Origin: Clostridiales bacterium
GTDB lineage: Bacteria; Bacillota; Clostridia; Saccharofermentanales; Saccharofermentanaceae
NCBI GenBank assembly: GCA_017515465.1
Contig: JAFWFV010000005.1
Location: 22,728-86,727 of the forward strand
Direction of reading: 5' to 3'
Length of the DNA stretch: 64,000 bases
Below the pieces are notes generated by a model, which saw only the letters and a program-made list of their open reading frames with translations, was not told the DNA's origin and made no database searches. The translations under genes were made by a program, and so were the position numbers. Positions 50,461 through 59,178 of this stretch are shown piece after piece. Numbering within the stretch: the stretch's first letter is position 1; each line of letters starts with the position of its first letter.

Positions 50461-51747
50461 TCACGACATCTTCAGTTCTGTCAGCACCCAGTCATCGGTG
50501 ATCAATTCATATTCCTTGCCGCAGCTGGGACAGAATTTGTTCTGTACGGGGTTAAAGCTCTTGGTACAGGAAGGGCATGCGATCCTCGTCATCGAAAAGT
50601 TCATGTCAACCGGTATGTCTGTTCTTCTCTGAAACGTTGCACTGATGACAGGCAGCGTGGATCCGACTTTACCGTCCCTGACAGAGAGAACGTCAAAATA
50701 CGATCTGGTCTCGACCGAAACGATCCCGTTTTCCTCATTGAAACCCTTGATGCCGAAAGTGCCTGCATAGTTCAGATCGATAATGTCCTTGAACTCTGCA
50801 GGAAGCGGATCTCCCTTGTAGCACAGAAGCGTGCTCTCATCCCCGGAATAAACGGCCGTCTTGATCAGAGAGATCGCCTTGTTCTTGAAATACTCATAAG
50901 AGAACTCCGGAGTGATCTTCTTCATACGTAGTTCAAAGCGGCTTCTTGATTCTGCCGTTCCCATCCTGTCCAGATCAACGATCGCCTTGGCTATCTTGAA
51001 CAGCAGGTGCATGAACAGGAATAAAAAGAATCCGTACATGGCGCCCAGGACAACGACGAAGACCGGTCCGTTTTGAAAGATGGTATTTATCATGTTCTCG
51101 GTCAAATGAAAAGACCTGAGGGTTGGAGCAACGGCGAAAATGGCGATCGTACAGATGAGCGCGCAGACCGGCCAGCCGATCAATACCTGCTTTTTTGTCA
51201 TCTGGAGCTGATCAAAGAAATAAAAACCCGTGATCTTGGGAAAGAGATCGTCCATCTTATACTGTGTTCCGCAGTAGGGACATCCGTTCTGCAGCTCCGC
51301 TATCGTACTGACGGCAGCACAGTTCGGGCATATATGGGTCTCGTCATCAGGATGAGAGTCTGAGATGACGTCCGTGACAGTCCCGTAGAATACGCGTTTC
51401 AGATCATCTATATAAATGAGTTCCCCATTCTTCCTGATCTTTCTCCTGACTCCCAGGACGGCGAATCCCACAGTGCTCTTGTAATGCTTGTCGTTCCAGT
51501 CCTCGACATCAAAGAATGTATTCCCCAGGGCAGAATCCTTTGTCCTCTTGTACACCTGATAGTCGAGTTCGATATCCTTTTCCTTTATACGTCTGTTCTG
51601 CAGATCGATCGTGTATGCAACATCATTATCAGCATAGGGAATATCCTCACCCTTGCCAATGGCATCTCCCAAAGATGATGAAAAACTAATGAGCTTTTCA
51701 TCATAAGAAGGATCTATCGGTATCGCCTGCAAGTAATTCTTTCCCAT
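50461..51747 (-). CDS. Zinc-ribbon and TIM44-like membrane protein
   Basis: A 428-residue protein. A first zinc ribbon pair (ICPNCAAVSTIAELQNGCPYCG) lies near residues 138-160, two hydrophobic segments at about 195-215 and 225-255, a TIM44-like region (ITPEFSYEYFKNKAISLIKTAVY) at about 282-400, and a second ribbon (ACPSCTKSFNPVQNKFCPSCG) near the end, cited shortened. This composition is seen in Clostridia proteins of unknown role. It is 201 bp upstream of the precursor on the same strand, so a link to the peptide system is possible but unproven. RBS GGAGGG. Confidence 0.75.
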   Translation of the reverse strand: MGKNYLQAIPIDPSYDEKLISFSSSLGDAIGKGEDIPYADNDVAYTIDLQNRRIKEKDIELDYQVYKRTKDSALGNTFFDVEDWNDKHYKSTVGFAVLGVRRKIRKNGELIYIDDLKRVFYGTVTDVISDSHPDDETHICPNCAAVSTIAELQNGCPYCGTQYKMDDLFPKITGFYFFDQLQMTKKQVLIGWPVCALICTIAIFAVAPTLRSFHLTENMINTIFQNGPVFVVVLGAMYGFFLFLFMHLLFKIAKAIVDLDRMGTAESRSRFELRMKKITPEFSYEYFKNKAISLIKTAVYSGDESTLLCYKGDPLPAEFKDIIDLNYAGTFGIKGFNEENGIVSVETRSYFDVLSVRDGKVGSTLPVISATFQRRTDIPVDMNFSMTRIACPSCTKSFNPVQNKFCPSCGKEYELITDDWVLTELKMS

Positions 51748-51775
51748 ATGGTTCCCTCCGTTTCTCCTCTACTTC

Positions 51776-52138
51776 TTATGTCGCATCAGGGTAATCCCAA
51801 AAACCGCCCTTGTGGAAATTCTCATTTCCAAGCGGTGTTGCAGTAAGCCTGAATATCACGCACCCGTCCGGACATACAATGGTCTTTGTATATTTACCGT
51901 CACCGCCCAGGTTCTCCAGGTCGCCGCCGCTCCTGACCGCCTCCATCAACGGATGGAGCATCATCATGGTCTTGGAACAGATCCCAAATCCGTCTTTGTT
52001 AACGGGACAGCCATAAGTACATGTGTATGTGTCACCGATCTCTTCCCCGTTACGGCAGTATCTTTCCGTATGGTCACCGTGAAGGAATCCGGTGACTTCA
52101 ATGGTAAACTCATATTCCTCGTCATACCACTTTTTCAT
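51776..52138 (-). CDS. TIGR04076-family protein
   Basis: A 120-residue protein with the conserved pattern of the TIGR04076 family: YGCPVNKDGFGICSKTMMMLHPLM near the middle, GDGKYTKTIVCPDGCVIFRL, and the end NFHKGGFWDYPDAT (cited shortened). The two Cys-containing blocks suggest a metal or redox role, but no function is known. A second, internally deleted copy of the same family survives at 60815-60880. It precedes a GNAT gene with a 6-base gap. Confidence 0.85.
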   Translation of the reverse strand: MKKWYDEEYEFTIEVTGFLHGDHTERYCRNGEEIGDTYTCTYGCPVNKDGFGICSKTMMMLHPLMEAVRSGGDLENLGGDGKYTKTIVCPDGCVIFRLTATPLGNENFHKGGFWDYPDAT

Positions 52139-52144
52139 TTTTCC

Positions 52145-52630
52145 TCATCCTTTCAATATCTCCATGAAGACGTCAACCTCATTGCGGTCATACTCTGTAA
52201 AGCCGCACTGTTCATAAACATGTATGGCTCTCGGATTATCAGCATATACACTCAGATAGATCCTCGATAGACCAAGTTCGTTAAAACCGTATTCGACAGA
52301 CCTTGTAAGAGCCTCTTTCCCATATCCTTTACCCTGCATCCCGGACGTTATCACTATGCCCCATTCGGCTTCATCTGCACTGCGGTTAAAGAATTCGACA
52401 TTGCCGATGAACCCGCCGGTCTTCTTCTCGATCATTGAAAACATTGTCGCGCCTTCATCCATCTTATTTCTGATATAATCACATTCCTCCTCATAGGTGT
52501 ATGGTTCACGCCTTTCACCTATGAATCTGGCGACGTTGTTGATGTCATTGACCATATCAAGATAGTCGGGAACCAGATCCATGGAGGGTCTGATGTAATC
52601 TATGTTGGCAGACTCAAATATTATATTCAT
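52145..52630 (-). CDS. GNAT acetyltransferase, RimJ/RimL type
   Basis: A 161-residue GNAT protein. The acetyl-CoA loop appears as SGMQGKGYGKEALT near residue 103, preceded by AEWGIVITSG and followed by NELGLSRIYLSVYADNPRAIHVYEQCGF. It most resembles the protein N-terminal acetyltransferases of the RimJ/RimL branch, which modify proteins, toxins or antibiotics. Start ATG (52630) overlaps the upstream stop by ATGA. Substrate unknown. Confidence 0.85.
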   Translation of the reverse strand: MNIIFESANIDYIRPSMDLVPDYLDMVNDINNVARFIGERREPYTYEEECDYIRNKMDEGATMFSMIEKKTGGFIGNVEFFNRSADEAEWGIVITSGMQGKGYGKEALTRSVEYGFNELGLSRIYLSVYADNPRAIHVYEQCGFTEYDRNEVDVFMEILKG

Positions 52631-53061
52631 ACCTCTGTACCGCTCCATATAAGTTCATTAAGCATGCTGATGCTCTGTCCGGTAAGCATATCACGCAGAT
52701 CCGGCGGGACACTCCTCTGTACAAAATCCAGGATCCTGATCAGACCCAATATGCGGGCCTTGTATTCGATCCCGGCCAGTTCTTCCCTGCTCATACCGTC
52801 ATAATACAAAGAGAGCGTGCGTTTCCAGATATGGTAAGCATTTTCCACCTTTACTATATCGAAAGAGATGGCGGTGGGAACACCGAGGATGAAGGCGCGC
52901 TTGGCCCTCCTCTTCTCAGTCAGTACCCTCTCATAGGGGATGTCTTCCCTGTAGACCTTGACGATCTCATCAGGCGCGATCCTGTACACGGAAGCATGTG
53001 CACCTCTTCCTATCAGTTCGCATCCCTCTATGCTCAATTGTTTAAGCTCATCCGCATTCAC
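52627..53061 (-). CDS. Truncated kinase-like protein (APH/TIGR02172-type N-lobe)
   Basis: A 144-residue protein that looks like only the N-terminal lobe of an aminoglycoside-phosphotransferase-like kinase: glycine loop LIGRGAHASVYRI near 16, lysine in EIVKVYRED near 32 and a helical stretch of about 90 residues. The catalytic loop (HGDLH-type) and metal-binding DxD are absent, so it is not an active kinase as encoded. Full-size relatives are about 240-260 residues. Its GTG start overlaps the CRP-family stop and its stop overlaps the GNAT start, so it is translationally coupled and maintained rather than decaying. Confidence 0.7.
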   Translation of the reverse strand: MNADELKQLSIEGCELIGRGAHASVYRIAPDEIVKVYREDIPYERVLTEKRRAKRAFILGVPTAISFDIVKVENAYHIWKRTLSLYYDGMSREELAGIEYKARILGLIRILDFVQRSVPPDLRDMLTGQSISMLNELIWSGTEV

Positions 53062-53657
53062 TTGGATCCACCATTCATGGAACTCCTGATCCTGCTCAGC
53101 GACTCGGGTGTGATCCCCAGGTACGTTGCAATATAACGCAGCGGAACCCGCTCAGACAGCATCGGATACCTTTTTCTGAACGCTATATACCTCTCTGTGG
53201 CATTCTCGACCAGAAAGCCGTTCTCCCTGTAGATCTTATATCTCATCCCGCTTTCCAGGACACTGATCCAAAGATCCTTCAGGTGCTCATCACTATATAT
53301 CAGCGCCTTCATGTCCTTCACATCGAAGAGCATGACCGTAGTATCCTCTATCGCTTCCCAGTTGGCCTGCATCTCATCAAAACCCACCATTCCGGAATCT
53401 ACGCACCAGTTTCCTTCTGCGGCAAAATACTGTGTGACGTCGTTATAATCCCCGTCAACATAGTAGCTTCTGACCACGCCGCTTATCACCAATCCGGCGG
53501 AAGCCGCCGGATCGCCTGTCCTGGCGATGACTTCACCCTTTGAATACACCTTGAACCTGGACAAGCCGATAGCCCTGGCGATGATATCTTCTGAGATGGA
53601 AAGACCCGATGCGTCGGACAGTTCCTTAAGCTGTTTTATAAGATATGCTTTATCCAT
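53058..53657 (-). CDS. CRP/FNR-family regulator
   Basis: A 199-residue protein of the CRP/FNR superfamily: a cyclic-nucleotide-binding-like beta barrel (GEVIARTGDPAASAGLVISGVVRSYYV near 35, cited shortened) and a C-terminal helix-turn-helix (RYIATYLGITPESLSRIRS near 174). It lacks the FNR cysteines, and the cyclic-nucleotide phosphate-binding RxA is absent, so the ligand is unknown. It heads a tightly overlapping operon with the kinase-like and GNAT genes. Confidence 0.88.
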   Translation of the reverse strand: MDKAYLIKQLKELSDASGLSISEDIIARAIGLSRFKVYSKGEVIARTGDPAASAGLVISGVVRSYYVDGDYNDVTQYFAAEGNWCVDSGMVGFDEMQANWEAIEDTTVMLFDVKDMKALIYSDEHLKDLWISVLESGMRYKIYRENGFLVENATERYIAFRKRYPMLSERVPLRYIATYLGITPESLSRIRSSMNGGSK

Positions 53658-53661
53658 ATGT

Positions 53662-54348
53662 TTATCCTGTCACCACAATCGAATATACCAGAGCAATGAA
53701 GTTTATACCGCCGTGAGCGATCATCGGGGCAATGAGATGTCCTGTTTTCTTATACGCCCATATACATATTAAACCAAGTATGAATGAAAATCCAAAGTTA
53801 TACCAGTCGAGCATCGCGAACATCACGTTAAACAGTATCAGTGCACACATCTCCCCCATGACAGGACCGCAGAAGACTTTCGCCAGACCTCTGAAGAGTA
53901 TTTCCTTGACGATACCGCTCACCAGTGTCAGGGCAATGACCCCCATGACCGTTATGCCTATGGAAGGACTACCGGCCTTGAACGCCAGATCCGTCTGTCC
54001 TTTATAAACAAGTGTCTGGAGCAGTGCGGCTATTCCGGATAACGCGAGAGCAATGATCCCGGTCAGGATATCTTTGCCTAGTGTCTTTTTCTCAAAGATC
54101 TCATCCTTGAGACTTATGCCGTTTTCCCTGAACAGGAGTACCGCTCCCGGCAGCAATATCATGTTTGCAGCTATCAGGATCAGATAATAGAAATACCTGT
54201 TTGACGTAACGTAGCTTGCAATATCGATAAAGTTCATCCCCTGCTTATAATGCGTATAAGCCATGAAGATCTCGAAACCTGTGACAAACAGGGTCAGTAC
54301 CGTAGTGATCGCGATCGCGCGTGTTGCATTTGTTTTTGAATTATCCAT
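53662..54348 (-). CDS. CPBP-family membrane protein, degenerate motifs
   Basis: A 228-residue protein with seven or eight hydrophobic segments of the CPBP (Abi/CAAX protease-like) family. The motif block is SGIVKEILFRGLAKV near 130: the first Glu of EExxxR is Lys, while the second Glu and Arg remain. The FxxxH histidine is not present (LFNVMFAMLDW), but HxxxN-like IAHGGINF appears near the end. Hence the protease activity is doubtful. ATG 54348 after GGAGGTG is used; a start at 54396 would be longer. Located just upstream of the CRP-family gene. Confidence 0.78.
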   Translation of the reverse strand: MDNSKTNATRAIAITTVLTLFVTGFEIFMAYTHYKQGMNFIDIASYVTSNRYFYYLILIAANMILLPGAVLLFRENGISLKDEIFEKKTLGKDILTGIIALALSGIAALLQTLVYKGQTDLAFKAGSPSIGITVMGVIALTLVSGIVKEILFRGLAKVFCGPVMGEMCALILFNVMFAMLDWYNFGFSFILGLICIWAYKKTGHLIAPMIAHGGINFIALVYSIVVTG

Positions 54349-54402
54349 TGTTATCACCTCCGGTGAGACGATACCAGACAACAGGATAGTCCGCATTGAT
54401 GT

Positions 54403-54540
54403 ATGTTAACCGGTTACAAGACAACACATGCCGCTATCGTTCTCAATGTAGGAGAGATCTACTATCATGGCCACATTGCGTCCTTCAACTTCTTTGACCA
54501 TGCCGTCCGCCCTGCTTTGTGGCTGAGAGTTGATCAGTGA
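54403..54540 (+). pseudogene. Remnant of a DUF6273-type gene end
   Basis: In this plus-strand frame the 45 codons read ...HGHIASFNFFDHAVRPALWLRVDQ-stop. The VRPALWL ending is characteristic of DUF6273-like surface proteins, but only the last part remains and nothing of the rest is found upstream; a stop codon precedes it in frame. The fragment lies between the CPBP and kinase-like genes, so a whole gene was lost here by deletion. Confidence 0.65.
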
Positions 54541-55055
54541 CCTGCTGATCTCAGTATGAATCTGTCCTCTTTCAGCACAGAGGCTGCCGTCTCACCGGCA
54601 GTTATGTGTGATGTATCCAGGATATAGTCTGCCGGATAGTTGTGATCCTTGAATTCGTTAAGGAGGACTATGCAGCGTTCTTTCATCTGATATTCTGCGG
54701 GACGTCTCCTGTCCCTTGCAAGGATCGTCTCTTCGTCCACGAGCAGGACCGCGAACCTGATCTCATAGTCACTGAATTCTTTCCTGATCATCCCGAGCTG
54801 TTCAGGACTGATTATATAGTTGAATACCACATCAAACCCGTCCTCCAGATAGATCCTGATCGAGCTTAAGCTCAGCTTCCAGAAAGTATCGAGGAAATTA
54901 CCCTCTTCCCAGGGGGCAACGTATCCTCCGATGATCTGATCATAAAGATCATCGCCCTCTATTAAAGCTGACCTGGAGGATGATCCGGCGATCAGCCTTG
55001 AGACCGTACTTTTGCCTACTCCTGCAGGACCTGTTATCACATATAGTTTAGCCAT
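54534..55055 (-). CDS. P-loop kinase-like protein
   Basis: A 173-residue protein: Walker A ITGPAGVGKSTVSRLIAG near residue 7, then the acidic IEGDDLYDQIIGG near 34, a VFNYIISPEQLGMIRKEF region near 75 and an Arg-rich lid (ILARDRRRPAEYQM near 113). This fits small AAA_33/zeta-toxin-like nucleotide kinases that phosphorylate a small metabolite or antibiotic. The substrate is unknown. The gene is at the end of the minus-strand run and its last 7 bases overlap the DUF6273 remnant on the other strand. Confidence 0.8.
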   Translation of the reverse strand: MAKLYVITGPAGVGKSTVSRLIAGSSSRSALIEGDDLYDQIIGGYVAPWEEGNFLDTFWKLSLSSIRIYLEDGFDVVFNYIISPEQLGMIRKEFSDYEIRFAVLLVDEETILARDRRRPAEYQMKERCIVLLNEFKDHNYPADYILDTSHITAGETAASVLKEDRFILRSAGH

Positions 55056-55065
55056 ATTATTACTT

Positions 55066-56211
55066 TCATCCCTGAACCGCCGGGTTACCACAGTTTGGAC
55101 AGAACTTGCCGGTGTTCCCTGTCTGTCCGCACTCACTGCAGGTCCAGGTGCCATCAGCATCCCTCTGTACTGTCTGCGCTGCCACGGCTGCTTTCTGAGC
55201 CGGCATGATGCCCTTAAAGGCATTAGTCAGCGAAGGATCCGCTCCCATACCCAAGGGCGAAAATTCCTGATACTTCACTTCCGGCATCTTAACGTCTACG
55301 CCTGACCCGGCGACACAGTCACCTACCATCTTCGAGAGCAGACTGCTGACTTCATCTCCGCCCATCTTGCATGCACTCTCACCGATCGTGCGCTTTACTC
55401 TCGGGCATCCCGTGATCAATGAATCGTCATAGTATATATTTACGCAGCCGCTACTCGAATAATCCAACGGTATCATTGACCGGTCGACTGGGATCGAAGG
55501 ATCGATCGAAGCATAATGCCAGCAAGGGAGATTCTCACGGTCGGATATCTCCTGCACTTTTGTCAGTATGCCGGATCTCAGTTCTCTGCTGTCAGACGCT
55601 TCGGGTTCATTGCCGGCCTTCATCCTGACCGTAACACGGACCGTACCGTCAACGCCCTCAACCTTTTCAACAAGTTGAACTACACTCCGGTTGCTTCCGT
55701 ACATCATGCCTGATGAAGAAAAACTGGTCTCTACCGCAACAACGGGACCATGCTCTTCCTTCATCGCGCGGCATTGATTCAGAGTCGGATATTCCAGAGT
55801 TTCTGAGATGAGATCCTCATCCGAAGTTGCAGTGAAGAACAGTTTGCCGAACTCTTCTGCCGCCTCCTTGAATGACGCGTCATTTTCCCCGAAAGTCACC
55901 TTCTTCTCGGAACCGTCATCGTAACATAAAATGAGGAACGATACCCTATGGGAATGTTCGTCTCTGAAGACTTCCGGTGCCTGCTCTATCTTTCCTGCCT
56001 GCTCTTCGATGCCGTATTTCCCGATCAGGGCCAAATACCGGTCTATGGTCTCTTGGGACAGCTTAAAGCGCTTGACCGAGGTCTCATAAGAATCCCTGCT
56101 ATACCACGTTATCTCATGCTCCTCTCCGGACACCGGTATCCGGCCTTCTACAGAATGGTCCATCCTCGGACTGAATATCGTCATAATATATCTGACAGCA
56201 GCGATCGCCAT
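55066..56211 (-). CDS. Zinc-ribbon protein of unknown function
   Basis: A 381-residue soluble protein. Only the C-terminal 30 residues are recognisable: WTCSECGQTGNTGKFCPNCGN, a zinc ribbon with CxxC-N9-CxxC. The middle part is mixed alpha/beta without known signature (TSFSSSGMMYGSNRSVVQLVE; GILTKVQEISDRENLPCWHY). The sequence ends of the ribbon group imply it binds a partner by adaptor-like contacts. It begins within the last bases of the upstream gene (56231), with GGGAGAA as RBS. Operon with 56231-57241, whose role is also unknown. Confidence 0.7.
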   Translation of the reverse strand: MAIAAVRYIMTIFSPRMDHSVEGRIPVSGEEHEITWYSRDSYETSVKRFKLSQETIDRYLALIGKYGIEEQAGKIEQAPEVFRDEHSHRVSFLILCYDDGSEKKVTFGENDASFKEAAEEFGKLFFTATSDEDLISETLEYPTLNQCRAMKEEHGPVVAVETSFSSSGMMYGSNRSVVQLVEKVEGVDGTVRVTVRMKAGNEPEASDSRELRSGILTKVQEISDRENLPCWHYASIDPSIPVDRSMIPLDYSSSGCVNIYYDDSLITGCPRVKRTIGESACKMGGDEVSSLLSKMVGDCVAGSGVDVKMPEVKYQEFSPLGMGADPSLTNAFKGIMPAQKAAVAAQTVQRDADGTWTCSECGQTGNTGKFCPNCGNPAVQG

Positions 56212-56230
56212 GATCTTTTCTCCCATTTCA

Positions 56231-57241
56231 TCAGGTCTCGATAACCTCGATATCGACACCAAGTATCTTCTTGTCTTTGAGCGCCTTGAATGATTCCGAT
56301 AAGAATACCTTTTCCTTCAGGTCTCCGCCGTCATCCATCATGTTGTCATAAGGGATCTTCCCGTCTCCTGTGTCAAGACTGATGTTCATCTGCAGCTGGT
56401 AGAACTCATCATCTTCCTGCGGTGTCCAGCGCATCAGGTTGAAAAAGCACTCATTCCCGATTCCGGGAAATCTTATAGGGTTAGTTCCGGCTGTATAACT
56501 GACCTCTTCCTCCGGGTTTTCTTTTGCGGTCGCTATAACCTCGAAAAAAGCATTCACGTAATCTTCCAGAGTCTCACATTTCTTAGTGCGCTTCCTAAGC
56601 TCACTGCAGAGCGCTTCCTGATCATCAATAACCCGGTCTGAACTGTCGGGAACTCCGCTGCCGGAATCCAACATATCATTCTCGTTTGTCAAAACATACC
56701 CTCCGTCAGATGATCTGAAACTCTGATGCAATGCAGATACGGCAGCTGCGGTCTCACCTTCATATTCAAGCGCGATCCGTGTTATTCTTGCCGTCTCAGG
56801 CAGACCGGTAACATACAGTTCTATTATCTCCTTTACCCTGTCTCCGTCTGTGACATAGTATGCAAAGAACATCGGAGACACATTTCTGCCCATTACCATG
56901 TATCTGGTGCCGACATAATATCCGTCGTAGTAATCGAAGACCTCATATGTATCGATCATACCCATGATGCTGCTCCAAATACCGCCGGGCTTTCCGTCCT
57001 TCCTGATGAAAAAGGTTATCTTGTTATTGCTCTTATAATCGGGACTGGAACTCATCGTGTGCCAATAGCGCCCCAAGTATTCGCCATGTTTATCGAGCTC
57101 AATAAGCTTTAAGATCCTCTCATCGGTGTTTCTGCCCAGAACGGTGGAATCACAGCTCATAAGATCTGCTTTGTAGATATCATGCGTTGCCATATGATCC
57201 AGAGCAGTCTGTACGATCTGACCGATATTACTGAAATCCAT
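56231..57241 (-). CDS. Hypothetical protein
   Basis: A 336-residue soluble protein with no motif I can assign. It contains NVSPMFFAYYVTDGDRVKEI, a serine-rich acidic linker (DMLDSGSGVPDSSDRVI near 193), and an ordered C-terminus (YTAGTNPIRFPGIGNECFFNLMRW). No membrane segment or signal. It is co-transcribed with the zinc-ribbon gene downstream, possibly making a complex. RBS GGAGGG, 5 bases before ATG. Confidence 0.65.
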   Translation of the reverse strand: MDFSNIGQIVQTALDHMATHDIYKADLMSCDSTVLGRNTDERILKLIELDKHGEYLGRYWHTMSSSPDYKSNNKITFFIRKDGKPGGIWSSIMGMIDTYEVFDYYDGYYVGTRYMVMGRNVSPMFFAYYVTDGDRVKEIIELYVTGLPETARITRIALEYEGETAAAVSALHQSFRSSDGGYVLTNENDMLDSGSGVPDSSDRVIDDQEALCSELRKRTKKCETLEDYVNAFFEVIATAKENPEEEVSYTAGTNPIRFPGIGNECFFNLMRWTPQEDDEFYQLQMNISLDTGDGKIPYDNMMDDGGDLKEKVFLSESFKALKDKKILGVDIEVIET

Positions 57242-57277
57242 TTTTGCCCTCCATAATCATATGATCTAAAATTGTTT

Positions 57278-58300
57278 TCAAGATAGATCAACAAGACCTG
57301 TAGTGTTCATGTTATATCCGTCAATTAAGGAAGAATGCAGCTCATAATTGCGGCCGTCTGTTGTTATAACTGTTGTATAATTGGGCTGGCAATAAAAGTC
57401 GAATAATCCGGAGAATCTCTTTCCGTATCTCAGATAGATCTTATTGCTTCCTAAAGCATAGGTGAACCCCGTTATATAATTTCCCTTGCTGCATTTATAA
57501 ACCTCGCGGGTCTCACCTGACGGGATATCGTACTCACATAAAACAGGAGTATCATCTTCTATATCCAGCCAATTGACTTGGCTGCAATTATCTTTTGTTT
57601 TAGCAAACAGGACTTTGCTCTTATCACCGTTCAATACGATTAGATCAATGCCTTTCCCTATCTTTCCGATGTCACTTGCAACAGTTCTGTTTTCTCCTGT
57701 CGTTTTATCAAAAATGTCCAATTCATACTTAATATAGTATTTACCGTCCTGATGCTTAACATTTACATTTTTCACATATACAATGAAGTTACCCGCATCC
57801 CTTACAAAAACAGGACTTTCTATATCATAACGCGCTGTATCCACCAGCTCACCATTCTCGCAGTCAAAGGTAAAGACAACAAGTGTACTATCATCGGAAT
57901 CTTGTGCATAAATGTTCACTTTGCCTTCTTCATACCAGGCGTTAAGTCCATACATCTCCTGTCCTTCATATTCGATCAGGCTATGACTGTCGTCGGCCTC
58001 CGGAAAGCCGATATCAGTTTTCGCGCCGGTTTCCAGGTTATAGATTGATACGTTCGTAGTGTAGTATTTTGAGGATGCTATGAGAAGATTATTATCGGAA
58101 TCGTATTGCCAATAGGTTGCTTTATTATTACTGATATCCAAAAGGTTTTTCTGCCCGTCAGATGTGACCTCAGTTATGTTATCTCCAATTTCCAGCATTA
58201 CTTTATCATCAGAGTCCTTTTTTACTCCGCATCCGCTGATAAGAATAGAAACTGCCATAGTTCCTATTAGAAGAGCCTTAGATCTTATTCCGCTTAACAT
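57278..58300 (-). CDS. Lipoprotein with beta-propeller-like repeats
   Basis: A 340-residue lipoprotein: signal with lipobox ISGC at about 20-23, then a Lys/Asp-rich linker and a beta-rich body with recurring patterns (ATYWQYDSDNNLLIASSKYYTT; SIYNLETGAKTDIGFPEADD; CEYDIPSGETREVYKC), as in a beta-propeller. Each repeat carries aromatic-Asx pairs typical of propeller blades. A binding rather than catalytic role is likely. The ATG at 58300 is preferred to a GTG four codons earlier. Confidence 0.7.
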   Translation of the reverse strand: MLSGIRSKALLIGTMAVSILISGCGVKKDSDDKVMLEIGDNITEVTSDGQKNLLDISNNKATYWQYDSDNNLLIASSKYYTTNVSIYNLETGAKTDIGFPEADDSHSLIEYEGQEMYGLNAWYEEGKVNIYAQDSDDSTLVVFTFDCENGELVDTARYDIESPVFVRDAGNFIVYVKNVNVKHQDGKYYIKYELDIFDKTTGENRTVASDIGKIGKGIDLIVLNGDKSKVLFAKTKDNCSQVNWLDIEDDTPVLCEYDIPSGETREVYKCSKGNYITGFTYALGSNKIYLRYGKRFSGLFDFYCQPNYTTVITTDGRNYELHSSLIDGYNMNTTGLVDLS

Positions 58301-58360
58301 CTTCGTTATCACCTGTGTTTCTTTTTTACACCTTTCAATTAATGAACTGTACTGATCATA

Positions 58361-59149
58361 TTACAGTCTTTCCAGTTCGACTAATCTGTAGATCTTCTTA
58401 TACATTTTACCTGTAAACATCAACTTAAAAAAGGTTTTATCAGATCCTTTAAGTTCATTCACCAGATCAGGAGGAGTCAGCGAGTGTTCCGCTTTAAACC
58501 GGATCTGCAAACCTTTTAGCAGATCACTAATATCGTCTATGCCATAGACAGTTGTTACCCCGACATCATTTATGGGATTCTTGTACCTGGATGCTTTCGC
58601 ACCGAACACGGTATATATGTCCATCAGGATATGAACAGATCCGTACTTTTCCTGCAGCACCGCAAAAAGAGCCCTGAGCTGCCCGTTAGTAAGATACATG
58701 CTTATGCCTTCGAGAATGACGATCACATTATTGCTGTCCGGCAGGGCTCTGACCTGTTCAGTATCTGATGCGTTCAATTCGCGCATTTGATATATGGATG
58801 TCTCTTCGTAATAACTCCTGCGCATGGATATAACATCCGGGAAATCACAATCAAGCCAGAGTTTAGGATGATTTTTCACCCGAAGACATCTGCTGTCGAG
58901 ACCGCAGCCTATGTGAAGGACCAGGGAACCGGGATCCTGTTCGATCATTGAATCAGTCCACTCATCAAATATCCTGGCTCTCATCGCCATGTTATATGCC
59001 AGCCATTTGGAAGCTGACTTCCCCTTTACCGGAAAAGCTTCCTTCTCCCAGATCTTCTCGGCATAAGGATCGCTCAGAATAATATTCTTCTTGCTTACCC
59101 TGGCCTTTCCGTATAGCGGAATGAATAATGTCCTGTTAACGTTGTTCAT
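58361..59149 (-). CDS. Leucine carboxyl methyltransferase-like protein
   Basis: A 262-residue class I SAM-dependent methyltransferase of the LCMT/PPM family: LVLHIGCGLDSRCLRVKN near residue 76 for the SAM loop, DCDFPDVISMRRSYYEE near 100, and LEGISMYLTNGQLRALF near 150 (cited shortened). Bacterial members often methylate small acids or polyketides. No biosynthetic cluster is next to it. The RBS is weak. Confidence 0.88.
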   Translation of the reverse strand: MNNVNRTLFIPLYGKARVSKKNIILSDPYAEKIWEKEAFPVKGKSASKWLAYNMAMRARIFDEWTDSMIEQDPGSLVLHIGCGLDSRCLRVKNHPKLWLDCDFPDVISMRRSYYEETSIYQMRELNASDTEQVRALPDSNNVIVILEGISMYLTNGQLRALFAVLQEKYGSVHILMDIYTVFGAKASRYKNPINDVGVTTVYGIDDISDLLKGLQIRFKAEHSLTPPDLVNELKGSDKTFFKLMFTGKMYKKIYRLVELERL

Positions 59150-59178
59150 ATTTCTTACCGATCCTGCACGAAGGCCGG

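Noticed and set aside
54534..55223. Longer form of the P-loop kinase-like protein from 55223
   Set aside because: The additional 56 residues overlap the zinc-ribbon end of the next gene in a different frame; the P-loop starts immediately after ATG 55055.
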